Numbered from the stretch's first letter, positions 1-7,854 are shown. The stretch: DNA of 22,693 nt from Candidatus Pullichristensenella stercoripullorum (GCA_018712885.1 DVGE01000116.1:1-22693), one strand, 5' to 3'. A program made the numbers and translations. The notes: generated by a model from the sequence alone, not told the origin.

Positions 1-2
1 TG

Positions 3-395
3 TTTGCCAATGTGTGGCGCGGCCGGCTCCATAAAAAGGATGAAGGGGCTTTGTTCGTTTACGACTTCGACCGAGAGGGGCAGCCTGTCCGGATCGTCAA
101 CCGCGAGCTGCGTACCGTATCCTTCTGCGAACGGGTGGGGAATACGGCGTCGTACCTGTCGTTCAGGAACGCAGGAAACGCCAAAGACATCACGGCGACA
201 TTGGCCTTATGGAACGATGCCCGGCAACTTGAGAGGGAAGCGTCGGTGCGATGGTGGCGGTTCTCCAAAATGCTCGGGAGCGTATGCCTAGGAATGTATT
301 TGGATGCGGAACACTATGCTGTTTTCGATGCGATCATGAACGATGATGGGCAGATTATGGCGATGGCGTCGCAAGTATACCAACTTATGGATTAA
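3..395 (+). CDS. hypothetical protein, 5'-truncated
   Basis: The reading frame is already open at the first bases of the window (Phe-Ala-Asn precede the GTG at 12) and no ribosome binding site lies ahead of that GTG, so the gene most likely begins outside the window. About 130 residues are visible, ending with TAA at 393-395. The chain is mixed and soluble-looking, rich in Arg and aromatic residues (VWRGRL near the start, VRWWRFSKM around residue 80 of the visible part), with no signal peptide, membrane helix or recognised catalytic motif. I do not recognise the family. A strong hairpin with a T run follows the stop, so this is the last gene of its transcript. Calling it a real gene rests on the long open frame, the well-placed terminator and the lack of a better frame; function is unknown. 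Confidence 0.5.
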   Translation, partial: FANVWRGRLHKKDEGALFVYDFDREGQPVRIVNRELRTVSFCERVGNTASYLSFRNAGNAKDITATLALWNDARQLEREASVRWWRFSKMLGSVCLGMYLDAEHYAVFDAIMNDDGQIMAMASQVYQLMD

Positions 396-421
396 TGCAA
401 GACAGCTCAGGCTTTGCAAGA

Positions 422-457
422 GGGCGGCGGGAGCCACATCGCTCTCGCCGTCCTTTT
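422..457 (+). terminator. rho-independent terminator after the truncated gene
   Basis: A 13-bp stem (422-434 with 441-453, two G-T wobbles) closes a 6-nt loop and is followed by TTTT at 454-457. It lies 26 bases after the stop codon of the rightward gene. It also abuts the stop of the leftward methyltransferase gene (457-459), so it may help end both convergent transcripts, although no T run exists on the minus strand. Confidence 0.75.
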
Positions 458-1188
458 CACGCCCTTTGCGCCGCCACCAGCAGCATCATCGGCCTTCGCA
501 GTTCGTCGCACATGCCCTCCATGTCCAGCATGCGCTCCGGCGGCTGCGGCTCGACCACGCGGCGCAGTTGGAAGCCGCGCGTCAAAAGGCCGTCCAGTAT
601 GGTGGTCAGCGTGTGATGGTACTTGGTGACGCGCTCGCCGAGGAACACCGCCTCGCGCGCCCCCTCAAAAAAGTAGTTGTCCACAGGAAAGTGGAGGATA
701 TCGCCCTTTTCGTCGCGGTACCAGTCCTGACTGCCGTAGGCGGTGAAGATGGGATGCTCGATGGAAAAGACGAACGCCCCGCCCGGCGCGAGCCAGCGGT
801 AAACCTTTTCCGCTATCGCGCCGAAGTCCGCCACGTAGTGCAGCGCCAGCGAACTGAGCGCGACGTCAAAAGCGGCGTCGGGGAACTCCACGTCCTCCAT
901 GGCGGCGCGGATGTAACACGCATTGCCGCTCCCCGTTTTTTCCCGCGCCACGGCGAGCATCTTTTCGGAGATGTCCACGCCCGTCACCGCCGCCGCGCCG
1001 TGCTCCAATGCGTAGAGACAGTGCCAGCCGTAGCCGCAGCCGAGGTCGAGCACGCGCCGGCCGGCAAAGTCGGGAAGCAGCATTCGCAGCGTCTCCCATT
1101 CGCCCGCCGCCTCCAGACCATACCGCGAGCGCGGCATCTGGCTGTACTTGGCAAAAAACGCCGGGTCGTCGTAGCGGTCTTCTCTCAT
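457..1188 (-). CDS. class I SAM-dependent methyltransferase
   Basis: The 243-residue protein has the Rossmann-fold methyltransferase signature: motif I VLDLGCGYGWH near residues 45-55, the acidic end of strand 2 in GVDIS (about 70-74), and post-motif LAPGGAFVFSIEHP (about 133-146). The fold and use of S-adenosylmethionine are well supported; the methyl acceptor is not. The SIEHP stretch and the overall length resemble the many small Methyltransf_11-type enzymes found in Firmicutes, which act on small molecules or are uncharacterised. It starts 6 bp after the glpK stop, with a GGGAGGAGG sequence inside the end of glpK, so it is the third gene of the propeller-glpK operon. No link between glycerol metabolism and this enzyme can be read from sequence. 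Soluble, with no signal peptide. Confidence 0.85.
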   Translation of the reverse strand: MREDRYDDPAFFAKYSQMPRSRYGLEAAGEWETLRMLLPDFAGRRVLDLGCGYGWHCLYALEHGAAAVTGVDISEKMLAVAREKTGSGNACYIRAAMEDVEFPDAAFDVALSSLALHYVADFGAIAEKVYRWLAPGGAFVFSIEHPIFTAYGSQDWYRDEKGDILHFPVDNYFFEGAREAVFLGERVTKYHHTLTTILDGLLTRGFQLRRVVEPQPPERMLDMEGMCDELRRPMMLLVAAQRA

Positions 1189-1194
1189 GGCCCT

Positions 1195-2682
1195 TTACGC
1201 CTCCTCCCAGCCGCTGCTCTTTTCTACGGCGCGGTGCCACTGGCGCAGCAGGTGACGGCGAGTGGCTTCGTCCATATTGGGCACGAACTCGCGCTCCGTC
1301 CCGCCGAGGGCATGCAGGTCGGCGTCGCTCCATAGCCCCACGGCGCGCCCAGCCAGCATCGCCGCGCCCAGCGCCGTGGATTCGATGACCGCCGGGCGCT
1401 GTACGCGCGTGCCGAGGATGTCGGCCTGAAACTGCATGAGAAAGTCGTTGGCGCTCGCCCCGCCGTCCACGTGCAGCACGTTCAGGCGCGTGGAGCTGTC
1501 GCGGCTCATGGCCTCAAGCACGTCCGCGGACTGGTAGGCGATGGCCTCCAGCGCCGCGCGGACGATGTGCGCCCTGCCCGTGCCGCGCGTAAGGCCGACG
1601 ATGGTGCCGCGGCTGTACATATCCCAGTGCGGCGCGCCCAGCCCGGTGAAGGCAGGCACGAAGTAGACGTTGCCGTTGTCGGCGATGGAGGCGGCGATCT
1701 CCTCCGATTCCGCCGCCGAGGCGATGAGCCCCATTTCGTCGCGCAGCCACTTGACCACCGCCCCGGCCACGAACACGCTGCCCTCCAGGGCGTAGCGCGC
1801 CTGCCCGTCGAGCTGCCAGGCAATGGTGGTGATCAGGTCGCTGACGGACTTGACCGGGTGCAGCCCCGTGTTCATCAGCAAAAAGCAGCCCGTGCCATAG
1901 GTATTTTTCGACATTCCCGGAGCAAAGCAGCCATTGCCGAAGAGCGCCGATTGCTGGTCGCCCACCAGCGCTGCCACGGGGATCTCCCGCCCAAGCACGC
2001 GCTTGTCGAGTACGCCGACCACGCCGGAGGTGTCCACCACTTTGGGCAGCACCTGCGCGGGGATGTCCATGGCGCGCAAAAGCACCTCGTCCCAACGATG
2101 CTCGTAGATGTTGTAGAGCATGGTGCGGGCGGCGTTGGTGGCGTCGGTCACGTGCGGATGCCCGGCGCAGAGGCTGCTGGCCAGAAAGCTGTCCACCGTG
2201 CCAAAGCACAATTCGCCCTTTTCTGCGCGCGCGCGGGCTTCGGGCACGGTATCCAGCAGCCATTGCAGCTTGGTACCGGAAAAATAGGCGTCGGGGATCA
2301 GCCCCGTGCGGTCGCGCACCACGTTGCCCAGTCCGTCGCGCTTCAGTCGCTCGATGAGTGGCGCGGTGCGGCGGCACTGCCAGACGATGGCGTTGTGGAG
2401 GGGCTTTTGCGTCTCGCGCTCCCACAAAAGCGTTGTCTCGCGCTGGCTGGTGATGCCCACAGCCTCGATGTCTTTGAGGCGCACGCCGCTTTTTTCCACG
2501 GCCTTGCGCGCGGCTTCGATCTGGCTGGCGAGGATGTCGTCCGGGCGGTGTTCCACCCAGCCGGGCTTGGGGTAGAGCTGCGGAAACTCAATGCCGTGCG
2601 AGGCCACAGGCTTGCCGTCTCCGTCAAAGAGCACCGCGCGGGAACTGGTAGTCCCCTGATCGAGCGCCAGTATGTACTTCAT
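1195..2682 (-). CDS. glpK: glycerol kinase
   Basis: This 495-residue protein phosphorylates glycerol with ATP to give sn-glycerol 3-phosphate in the cytosol, feeding lipid synthesis or glycolysis through dihydroxyacetone phosphate. It has the full FGGY-kinase layout: the N-terminal phosphate loop LDQGTTSSRA (residues 7-16), GITSQRET (76-83), WQCRRT (101-106), HVTDATNAARTML (177-189), the catalytic Asp242 in VGDQQSALFG, YGTGCF (262-267), and FTGLGAPHWD in the C-terminal half. Length is normal for GlpK. The loop before GDQQ reads KRVLG, so the HPr-phosphorylated His of many Gram-positive glycerol kinases (within a HFYG-like motif) seems absent, suggesting no direct PTS activation. The ATG overlaps the stop of the upstream propeller gene (ATGA) and has an AAAGGAGGAG ribosome binding site, so translation is probably coupled. 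No glpF or glpD is nearby. Confidence 0.95.
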   Translation of the reverse strand: MKYILALDQGTTSSRAVLFDGDGKPVASHGIEFPQLYPKPGWVEHRPDDILASQIEAARKAVEKSGVRLKDIEAVGITSQRETTLLWERETQKPLHNAIVWQCRRTAPLIERLKRDGLGNVVRDRTGLIPDAYFSGTKLQWLLDTVPEARARAEKGELCFGTVDSFLASSLCAGHPHVTDATNAARTMLYNIYEHRWDEVLLRAMDIPAQVLPKVVDTSGVVGVLDKRVLGREIPVAALVGDQQSALFGNGCFAPGMSKNTYGTGCFLLMNTGLHPVKSVSDLITTIAWQLDGQARYALEGSVFVAGAVVKWLRDEMGLIASAAESEEIAASIADNGNVYFVPAFTGLGAPHWDMYSRGTIVGLTRGTGRAHIVRAALEAIAYQSADVLEAMSRDSSTRLNVLHVDGGASANDFLMQFQADILGTRVQRPAVIESTALGAAMLAGRAVGLWSDADLHALGGTEREFVPNMDEATRRHLLRQWHRAVEKSSGWEEA

Positions 2683-4448
2683 GAATTTTCTCCTCCTTTG
2701 ATGCGCACGCCAAAGATGCGCTTTCCGCGCGTGCCGACCACGAGCATATCCTCGAACACGGCCGGCGAACCCTCGATGTTGCCTTCCAGATCGCAGATGC
2801 TGATGATGCGCCCCGTGCGCCCGTCATAGAGCCGCAGCGCGCCCGAGGAACTGCCCACCAGCACATAGCCTTTGCCACTTGCGTCATAGACGCATACCGG
2901 CGACGACCAGCCGCCCGAACCCATCGCCACGCGCCAGACCACTTCGCCGCTTTCCTTGTCCACAGCCATGAGCGTGGCGCCGTCGTCCGGCGTGCGCGTC
3001 ATATGGGCGAAGATGAGGTCGCCGAGCTCGCCCTTGCCCAGCGCCGGGGTGGCGAAGGAACCGCCCTCGTTGCCCTCCGAGGTGTATACCTTCACCGGCA
3101 GCTTCCAGAGCATCTCTCCGGTGAGGGCGTTGATCTTGCGCAGATAGGCGTTCTCGTCGTAAGAGGCGCTGTGTTCGCGCTCGGTAGCGGTGTAGAGCGC
3201 CACCGTGCCGTCCGCCTCTTCTTCGAGAACGATGGTTGCGTCCGTATCGTCGCCCGTGTCGCCCGCCCACACGCAGGTGAGCGTGTTGAGGTCGACGCAC
3301 TGCAAAAGCCCGGAATTGTCCACGAAATAGCCGTAATCGTTGTAGACGGCCAGCGAGTTCTCCATGCCCGGCTGGTCGGAGACGCGGGAGCGGAACACGT
3401 AGCGGTCTACCTTCGGGTCGATGGAGATCGTCCCCGCCTCCGGGTCGTAGTCCGTATTGAGCTTGACAAGATAGAGGATGGCGTTTTCGCCCACCTGCAG
3501 CATGGTATCGGTCTTGCCGTCCACGAGCGGCGCGGCGTCAAAAGCGTACCAGGAGCGCTGGGCAAAAGAGTCGTCGCCGTCGAGGAAGAAGAGCAACTGC
3601 TGGTCGATGAGGCTGAAGATGCGCGTGCCGATATCTACCGAATGGCCGTTGGCCTCGGGGATGCCCTGCCCCACGTAGAGCAGCGGATAACCGCGCGGGT
3701 CTACGGTGACGCTGCCCTTGATGGGCGCGCCGATGTTGGTGGCCGGGCGCGTGGCCTGCCCGTCGTAGAGGTCAAGGAAGTAGACGCGCCCGTCCAGCGT
3801 GGCATAGATGACCTCCGTCAGCGGCCCGCCCTTCTTTTCCTCGCGCACGTTCATGATGCGCACGACTTCTTCCGGCCAGCGCACGATGGCGCACTGGCCC
3901 GTCCAGCCCACGCCGCCCCAGTCGTCGATCTGGCTGACGGCCACGCTCCAGACGATCTCCAGCTCTTCCGGGTCGTCCGGGATATTGCCGTAGGCGGCGC
4001 TATCGCGGTAGTTATTGCCGCGGAAAGTGGTCACGCCCTCCACATCCGTGTATTCGCCGGAAAGCCCCATGTGGATCTCCGGCGTGCGGGCGTAGGCATC
4101 CACGCGCTCGCCGTTTTGCACGGCGATGCTCTCCAGGCCGAACTGCGATGGCGGGGAAACGACATCGCCCGCGCTGCGCAGCCCGGGACCGACGGTGGGC
4201 ACGGGCGTAGCGGTGGCGGCCGGCGCGGTGGCCGCGCCCGGCGTGGCGGTGACGACTGCGTCGACTGCGGCGGTAGGGGAGACGGCGGGCGTCACGCCCG
4301 CGTCCGTCCCGCCGCCGAGCAGCGCGCGCAGCAGCAGCGCCAACAGCAGCGCCAGCGCCGCGACGACGGCCACGAAAACGAGCACGCCCGCCGGGATCTT
4401 CGCGCGCCGCGCCTGCTTTTTGCGGCCGCGCTTTTTTGCCTTTGCCAT
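2679..4448 (-). CDS. membrane-anchored PQQ-like beta-propeller protein
   Basis: The chosen ATG (4446-4448) has an AAAGGGGG ribosome binding site 7 nt upstream; a longer frame to 4538 would add 30 residues and run back into the upstream terminator. The 589-residue product has a basic N-terminus (residues 1-17), a membrane helix (about 18-42), an Ala/Thr/Pro-rich linker (about 48-90) and then a propeller. The repeats are seen in YATLDGRVYFLDLYDG, YFVDNSGLLQCVDL, LMAVDKESGEVVW and GSSSGALRLYDG, the pattern of the PQQ-like (BamB/quinoprotein) fold, so the propeller should lie outside the cell. I see nothing that shows bound quinone or dehydrogenase chemistry; a binding or scaffold role is as likely. 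Its stop overlaps the glpK start by four bases. Similar anchored propellers are common and mostly uncharacterised in Clostridia. Confidence 0.85.
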   Translation of the reverse strand: MAKAKKRGRKKQARRAKIPAGVLVFVAVVAALALLLALLLRALLGGGTDAGVTPAVSPTAAVDAVVTATPGAATAPAATATPVPTVGPGLRSAGDVVSPPSQFGLESIAVQNGERVDAYARTPEIHMGLSGEYTDVEGVTTFRGNNYRDSAAYGNIPDDPEELEIVWSVAVSQIDDWGGVGWTGQCAIVRWPEEVVRIMNVREEKKGGPLTEVIYATLDGRVYFLDLYDGQATRPATNIGAPIKGSVTVDPRGYPLLYVGQGIPEANGHSVDIGTRIFSLIDQQLLFFLDGDDSFAQRSWYAFDAAPLVDGKTDTMLQVGENAILYLVKLNTDYDPEAGTISIDPKVDRYVFRSRVSDQPGMENSLAVYNDYGYFVDNSGLLQCVDLNTLTCVWAGDTGDDTDATIVLEEEADGTVALYTATEREHSASYDENAYLRKINALTGEMLWKLPVKVYTSEGNEGGSFATPALGKGELGDLIFAHMTRTPDDGATLMAVDKESGEVVWRVAMGSGGWSSPVCVYDASGKGYVLVGSSSGALRLYDGRTGRIISICDLEGNIEGSPAVFEDMLVVGTRGKRIFGVRIKGGENS

Positions 4449-4469
4449 CTTGCTTCCCCCTTTGCGCGG

Positions 4470-4520
4470 GGCGCGTTCCGCCCTTCGCGCCGCTGGCGGC
4501 AAGGGCGTTGGAAACGCGCC
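4470..4520 (-). other. structured leader of the propeller-glpK operon
   Basis: GGCGCGTT at 4470-4477 is complementary to AACGCGCC at 4513-4520, with further pairing inside (CCGCCC with GGGCG, and GCCGC with GCGGC). This predicts a long imperfect hairpin between the upstream terminator and the ribosome binding site of the propeller gene. No -10 or -35 box is evident in 4449-4528 on the minus strand. Its role is unknown: it may be a leader fold or part of an elaborate transcription stop. Confidence 0.4.
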
Positions 4521-4522
4521 AA

Positions 4523-4566
4523 GAAAAAGGCGGGTCACTCAAAGCTGTGCGCATTGATGACCCGCC
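4523..4566 (-). terminator. rho-independent terminator of the acidic membrane protein gene
   Basis: On the minus strand GGCGGGTCA (4566-4558) pairs perfectly with TGACCCGCC (4537-4529) around a 20-nt loop, followed by TTTTTCTT. It begins 14 bases after the TGA of the leftward acidic-protein gene. It separates that gene from the propeller-glpK-methyltransferase operon transcribed in the same direction. Confidence 0.8.
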
Positions 4567-4580
4567 ATATCGGTAGAAGA

Positions 4581-6611
4581 TCAGGCTTCCGGCAAGACCG
4601 GAGCCAGCCCGGACTGCGCGTCATCCCCCGTGGATAGCGCGCCATCCTGGGCGCTGCCGTCGCCTTCCGGCGCGATGGCATCTGCCTGCTCGCCGGCGGA
4701 CGGCTCGTCGATGGTCTCACCGGCGGCGTCCGCGCCGTCCGGCAGGGCGGCTTCGGGCGCCGCCTCTTCTTCGACGGCGAAGAAGAGCACATTCGCAAGC
4801 GACGGCGACCAGCCGTTGACGGTGTCGCGCAGGCCGCTGATGTCCAGGGTGCCCGTATTGTGCAGAAGGTTCATGCCAAAGACGATGATGATGAGGGCGA
4901 GCAGTATCCAGAACACGGTCTTGAAGAAACCGAGCAGATAGTGGCCGAACGAGCGGTGCTCGTCGTCGTAATCATCCTCGTCGTCATAATCGTCGTAGTC
5001 GTCGTAATCGTCCTCATCATCGTCATAGTCGTCGTAATCATCCCGATGCGCATGACGGCGATGGCTGCGGCTGCCGCGACGGGAACGGGGCTCGTCGTAA
5101 TCGTCCTCGTCTTCGTCGTCGTAGTCGTCCTCGTCATAATCGTCCTCGTCGTAGTCGTCCTCATCCTCGTCGTCGTAATCGTCGCGGCGGCGGGCGCGGC
5201 GGGAGGAACGCTTCCTGGGCGGCTCGTTGTCATAGTCGTCCTCGTCGTCCTCATCTTCGTCGTCATGATCGTCCGCTTCTTCTTCCTCGAGCAGGCGCGC
5301 TTTTTCGGCGCGGCGCTGCGCGCGGCGGGAGATGGGCGGCTCGATTTCTTCTTCTTTTTCTTCCGCTTCTTCCTCCTCGTCGTTGAAGAGGGAGACGGGC
5401 GGCTCGACGCTGCGGGCGGTCGAGGCTGCGCGGTCGCGGGAAATGGGGAAGAACTCGCGCGTCGGCTCGTCCACGCCTTCCTCCGCCTCGTCCTCATCGC
5501 CTTCCTGCGCGCGCGCGTCCGCCTTCTGCGCCTCTTCCTGCCGCTTTTGCAGCTCGCGGCGCTCCTTGCGCGAAAGCGTGCGCTCGCCGAGCCCTTCGGC
5601 CATGAGCTGCGTCATTTCGGCTTCGACGGTCTCCACTTTTTTGCGGGGCTCTTCCATACTGATCTCTCCTCCCGCCAGGCGGTCTACATAGGGCGCGAAC
5701 ACGCCGGCTTCGTCTTCGTCCTCGGCGTCGTCGCCAACGTCGCCGTCCTCGTCCTCGTCGTCGTCCTCGTCAGCGCGGTCTACAAAGAGGTGCAAAAAGC
5801 GCGTCAGGCCGCTCTCGGGAGCGTCCTCGTCTTCTTCGTCGTCCTCTTCCACATCCTCGTCGTCTTCTTCGTCGAGGTACTCGCCTTCCTCTTCGTCCTC
5901 GTCCTGGAAGGCGGGGGCGGGGGGCTCGTTTTCCGCGGGAACATCGAAAGCGTCGTCCACAGGAACGTCCTGCGCTTCGACGGCGGGAACATCCTGCGCG
6001 GCGCTCTCCTCCTCAGACGCCGCCTGCTCCGCCGGGGCGGGCGCTTCCTCGTCCGTTGAGAACATGTCGTCCCCGCCAAGGTCTTCGTCCTCGTCCTCGT
6101 CGGGGTCGTAATCCTCGTAATCCTCGTTTTCCGCTTTGCGGCGCAGGCGATTGCCGATCGCCTCGCGGGAGCGGGAAAGGAAGGAAAGGATCGAACCGAA
6201 GGGGTTGGGGTCTACCGGCTCCGCGTCTTCGCCTTCGTCCTCGACGTCCTCATACTCGACGTCTTCATCGTCTTCCGCGTCAAGATCATCCACCGCGTCC
6301 ACGGCGTCCGCAATGGGATCGCTCTTGCTTTCCAAAACGTCCTGAACGCTCTCGCTCGCGGAGACTTCCTGCGCGCTCTGCGGCGCGGGGCGCGCTTCCT
6401 CGACCGCCGCGGCGGTTTCGACGCTCTTTTGCGCGGGGGCCTGCTGCGCCTTTGCGGGCGCTTCCGGCTGCGGCGCGGGCGCCGCCTTGGGCGCGGCCGG
6501 TTCAGGAGCCTTCTCCGTTTTTTTCTGCGGGTGCCGGCTGCGGAAACGCTCGTGCCGTTCCACGAGCAGGTCGTAGTCCAGCTCGGGGCGATTTTCCCTG
6601 TTTCTTGCCAT
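4581..6611 (-). CDS. highly acidic, low-complexity single-pass membrane protein
   Basis: The 676-residue product starts at ATG 6609-6611, preceded by AAAAGGAGAGG somewhat far upstream (11 nt from GAGAGG). Residues 1-25 are basic (MARNRENRPELDYDLLVERH), then come an Ala/Pro/Lys-rich stretch and several hundred residues dominated by Glu and Asp. Short basic islands interrupt these (SRRARRR near 470, SHRRHAHR near 515). Residues 445-550 are almost pure Asp/Glu/Tyr. One membrane helix follows (about 559-585, FWILLALIIIVFGM), then an acidic, Ala-rich tail of about 90 residues. I do not recognise a family or enzyme domain. The layout suggests a disordered polyanionic cytoplasmic region tethered to the membrane; the orientation is inferred. 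It has its own promoter (6701-6728) and terminator, so it is a single-gene unit. Confidence 0.75.
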   Translation of the reverse strand: MARNRENRPELDYDLLVERHERFRSRHPQKKTEKAPEPAAPKAAPAPQPEAPAKAQQAPAQKSVETAAAVEEARPAPQSAQEVSASESVQDVLESKSDPIADAVDAVDDLDAEDDEDVEYEDVEDEGEDAEPVDPNPFGSILSFLSRSREAIGNRLRRKAENEDYEDYDPDEDEDEDLGGDDMFSTDEEAPAPAEQAASEEESAAQDVPAVEAQDVPVDDAFDVPAENEPPAPAFQDEDEEEGEYLDEEDDEDVEEDDEEDEDAPESGLTRFLHLFVDRADEDDDEDEDGDVGDDAEDEDEAGVFAPYVDRLAGGEISMEEPRKKVETVEAEMTQLMAEGLGERTLSRKERRELQKRQEEAQKADARAQEGDEDEAEEGVDEPTREFFPISRDRAASTARSVEPPVSLFNDEEEEAEEKEEEIEPPISRRAQRRAEKARLLEEEEADDHDDEDEDDEDDYDNEPPRKRSSRRARRRDDYDDEDEDDYDEDDYDEDDYDDEDEDDYDEPRSRRGSRSHRRHAHRDDYDDYDDDEDDYDDYDDYDDEDDYDDEHRSFGHYLLGFFKTVFWILLALIIIVFGMNLLHNTGTLDISGLRDTVNGWSPSLANVLFFAVEEEAAPEAALPDGADAAGETIDEPSAGEQADAIAPEGDGSAQDGALSTGDDAQSGLAPVLPEA
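4963..5280 (-). repeat. degenerate GAN-triplet repeat inside the acidic gene
   Basis: On the minus strand this segment is mostly GAY/GAR and TAY codons (Asp, Glu, Tyr), such as repeats of GACGAC, GATTAC and GAGGAC. It is broken near 5045-5095 and 5185-5220 by Arg/Ser-rich islands. It encodes residues 445-550. The third positions vary, so it is not a simple perfect microsatellite, but it could still slip or misassemble. Confidence 0.7.
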
Positions 6612-6700
6612 CGAAATGACCGCCTCTCCTTTTGCCCCGCGGAGCGAGGCTGCTGACTGCGCGCTTTCCGGGCGGAAAGCGGCAGGGATACACAGATACT

Positions 6701-6728
6701 ATTATATCACATTCTGTCAATATGGCAA
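6701..6728 (-). promoter_or_regulatory. sigma-A type promoter of the acidic protein gene
   Basis: On the minus strand TTGCCA (6728-6723), a 16-nt spacer and a perfect TATAAT (6706-6701) preceded by TGA, an extended -10 element. Transcription would start near 6694, giving a leader of about 80 bases before the ATG at 6611. A TTGACA also lies inside the spacer, only 8 nt from the -10, too close to act with it. Confidence 0.75.
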
Positions 6729-6852
6729 GAGCGCGGGCGGAGAATGACGTCAAATACCAGAAAACTTCACCATTTCATGCGCAAAAATTGCGCTTTTGGC
6801 CCCGTCATGTCAGCGAAAGGGCGCGCATAGGCTCAACCGGGAGGTGCAGTGT

Positions 6853-7854
6853 ATGTTGCGCAACGATTACCGCCGGGCGCTGATCATGCTCCGGCCGCTT
6901 GAACGGGGATATGCCGGCCACGCGAGGCTGGAACGCCGGACGCTGATGGCTACGCTCTGCTTTACCGCCACTGCGCCCGGCGCGGCGGCGTTGCGGGCGG
7001 CGCTGGTGGGGTGGCGGGGAAGCGATCACTTCGCCGCGCCGCTGGGGGCGCTGCGCCGCGACAGCCGCGGGCAGTACGGCCTTTGCGCGTCGTTCGATCC
7101 GCGGAACATCGAAGGCAGGGAACTGGAAGAGTACCAGCTGGTGGTGATCGTCGACGCGGGCGACCCGTGCCGCCTGGTGCTCTCCGGCAACGTCTGCGGC
7201 TCGACGCCGGTGGATTGGGAACGGACGCGCCGCGCCGCCTGCGCGCTCTTTTCGCCGGGCGCGAACGCCCGCGAAGCGCGGCCCGCCGCGATGGAAGAGG
7301 AAGCGCGGCCCGCCGCGGAAGCGCCCGCGAAGGACGCCGCGACAGAATGGACAGACTTGCCCGCCGCGGAAACGCCCGCGGAGGACGCCACGACGGAATG
7401 GACAGACTTGCCCGCCGCGGAAGCGTCCGCGGAGGATGGCGCGGTGGAATGGGCGGACTTGCCCGCAGTCGAGGCTCCCGCGGACGCGGCGGCTGACGAG
7501 ACTGCGGCAAGCGAAGCCGGGGAAACGCCCGCCGACCAGAGCGCGCTCGATGTGCGCGGCCCATGGCCGGAGCCCTATGAGGCGGCGCGGGCTCTCTTTG
7601 CCAACGGCGAACCCATGGAAGACGGCCCGCTGGCCGGCTATGTCTTCGTGCGCGCGCCGTTGGAGGGGCCCGCCGGCATCCCCTTCGTGGCGGTCGGGGC
7701 GCGCGTGGAGCAGGGCGTTCCCACGCGGCTGGTCTACGCCTTCCCGAGCGCCTTTGCCGGGCATCCGCCTGCGGGCCTGGAAGACGCCCTCTGGTTCGAC
7801 GACGGGCGCGGCTGGTGGCTGCGCTTCGAGCCGGCGGATCGGCAGGAGGACTGA
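6853..7854 (+). CDS. unrecognised protein with 17-residue tandem repeats
   Basis: The ATG at 6853 has GGGAGGTG eight bases upstream; a longer frame from 6796 has no such site. The 333-residue product has an N-terminal domain (about 1-135) beginning MLRNDYRRALIMLRPLERGY with several beta-strand-like segments (YQLVVIVDAG, RLVLSGNVCGS). A low-complexity Ala/Glu/Pro linker with three and a half copies of a 17-residue unit containing EWTDLPAAE follows (about 153-212). A C-terminal domain (about 240-333) carries GYVFVRAPLEGP and ends in GWWLRFEPAD. There is no signal peptide or membrane helix. The two folded ends joined by a repeat linker look like a real, conserved protein, but I cannot name a family. 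It stands alone, divergent from the acidic gene, and ends at a strong terminator; I saw no clear promoter boxes in 6730-6850. Confidence 0.7.
   Translation: MLRNDYRRALIMLRPLERGYAGHARLERRTLMATLCFTATAPGAAALRAALVGWRGSDHFAAPLGALRRDSRGQYGLCASFDPRNIEGRELEEYQLVVIVDAGDPCRLVLSGNVCGSTPVDWERTRRAACALFSPGANAREARPAAMEEEARPAAEAPAKDAATEWTDLPAAETPAEDATTEWTDLPAAEASAEDGAVEWADLPAVEAPADAAADETAASEAGETPADQSALDVRGPWPEPYEAARALFANGEPMEDGPLAGYVFVRAPLEGPAGIPFVAVGARVEQGVPTRLVYAFPSAFAGHPPAGLEDALWFDDGRGWWLRFEPADRQED
7309..7490 (+). repeat. 51-bp in-frame tandem repeat (about 3.5 copies)
   Basis: Three 51-bp units begin at 7309, 7360 and 7411, each starting CCCGCCGCGGAA, and a partial, more diverged unit starts at 7462. 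They encode 17-residue units of the form PAAE-AEDA-EWTDL. The first two are close to identical at the DNA level, which suggests fairly recent duplication or slippage. Confidence 0.85.

Noticed and set aside
1471..2829. Plus-strand open frame of 452 codons opposite glpK
   Set aside because: Shadow of the glycerol kinase gene; all family motifs are on the minus strand.
2679..4448. Quinoprotein dehydrogenase
   Set aside because: Only the propeller repeat pattern is seen; the length and sequence lack the ring-of-Trp and heme or catalytic motifs expected of true PQQ dehydrogenases.
4963..5280. CRISPR-like or satellite repeat
   Set aside because: There is no constant repeat with unique spacers; it is a coding triplet tract with varying third positions and fits the open frame throughout.
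4860..6059. Plus-strand frame with long Val/Ile stretches resembling a multi-pass membrane protein
   Set aside because: It is the complement of the Asp/Glu/Tyr triplet tract of the acidic gene, which automatically reads as Val/Ile/Leu. The acidic gene has the promoter, ribosome binding site and terminator.
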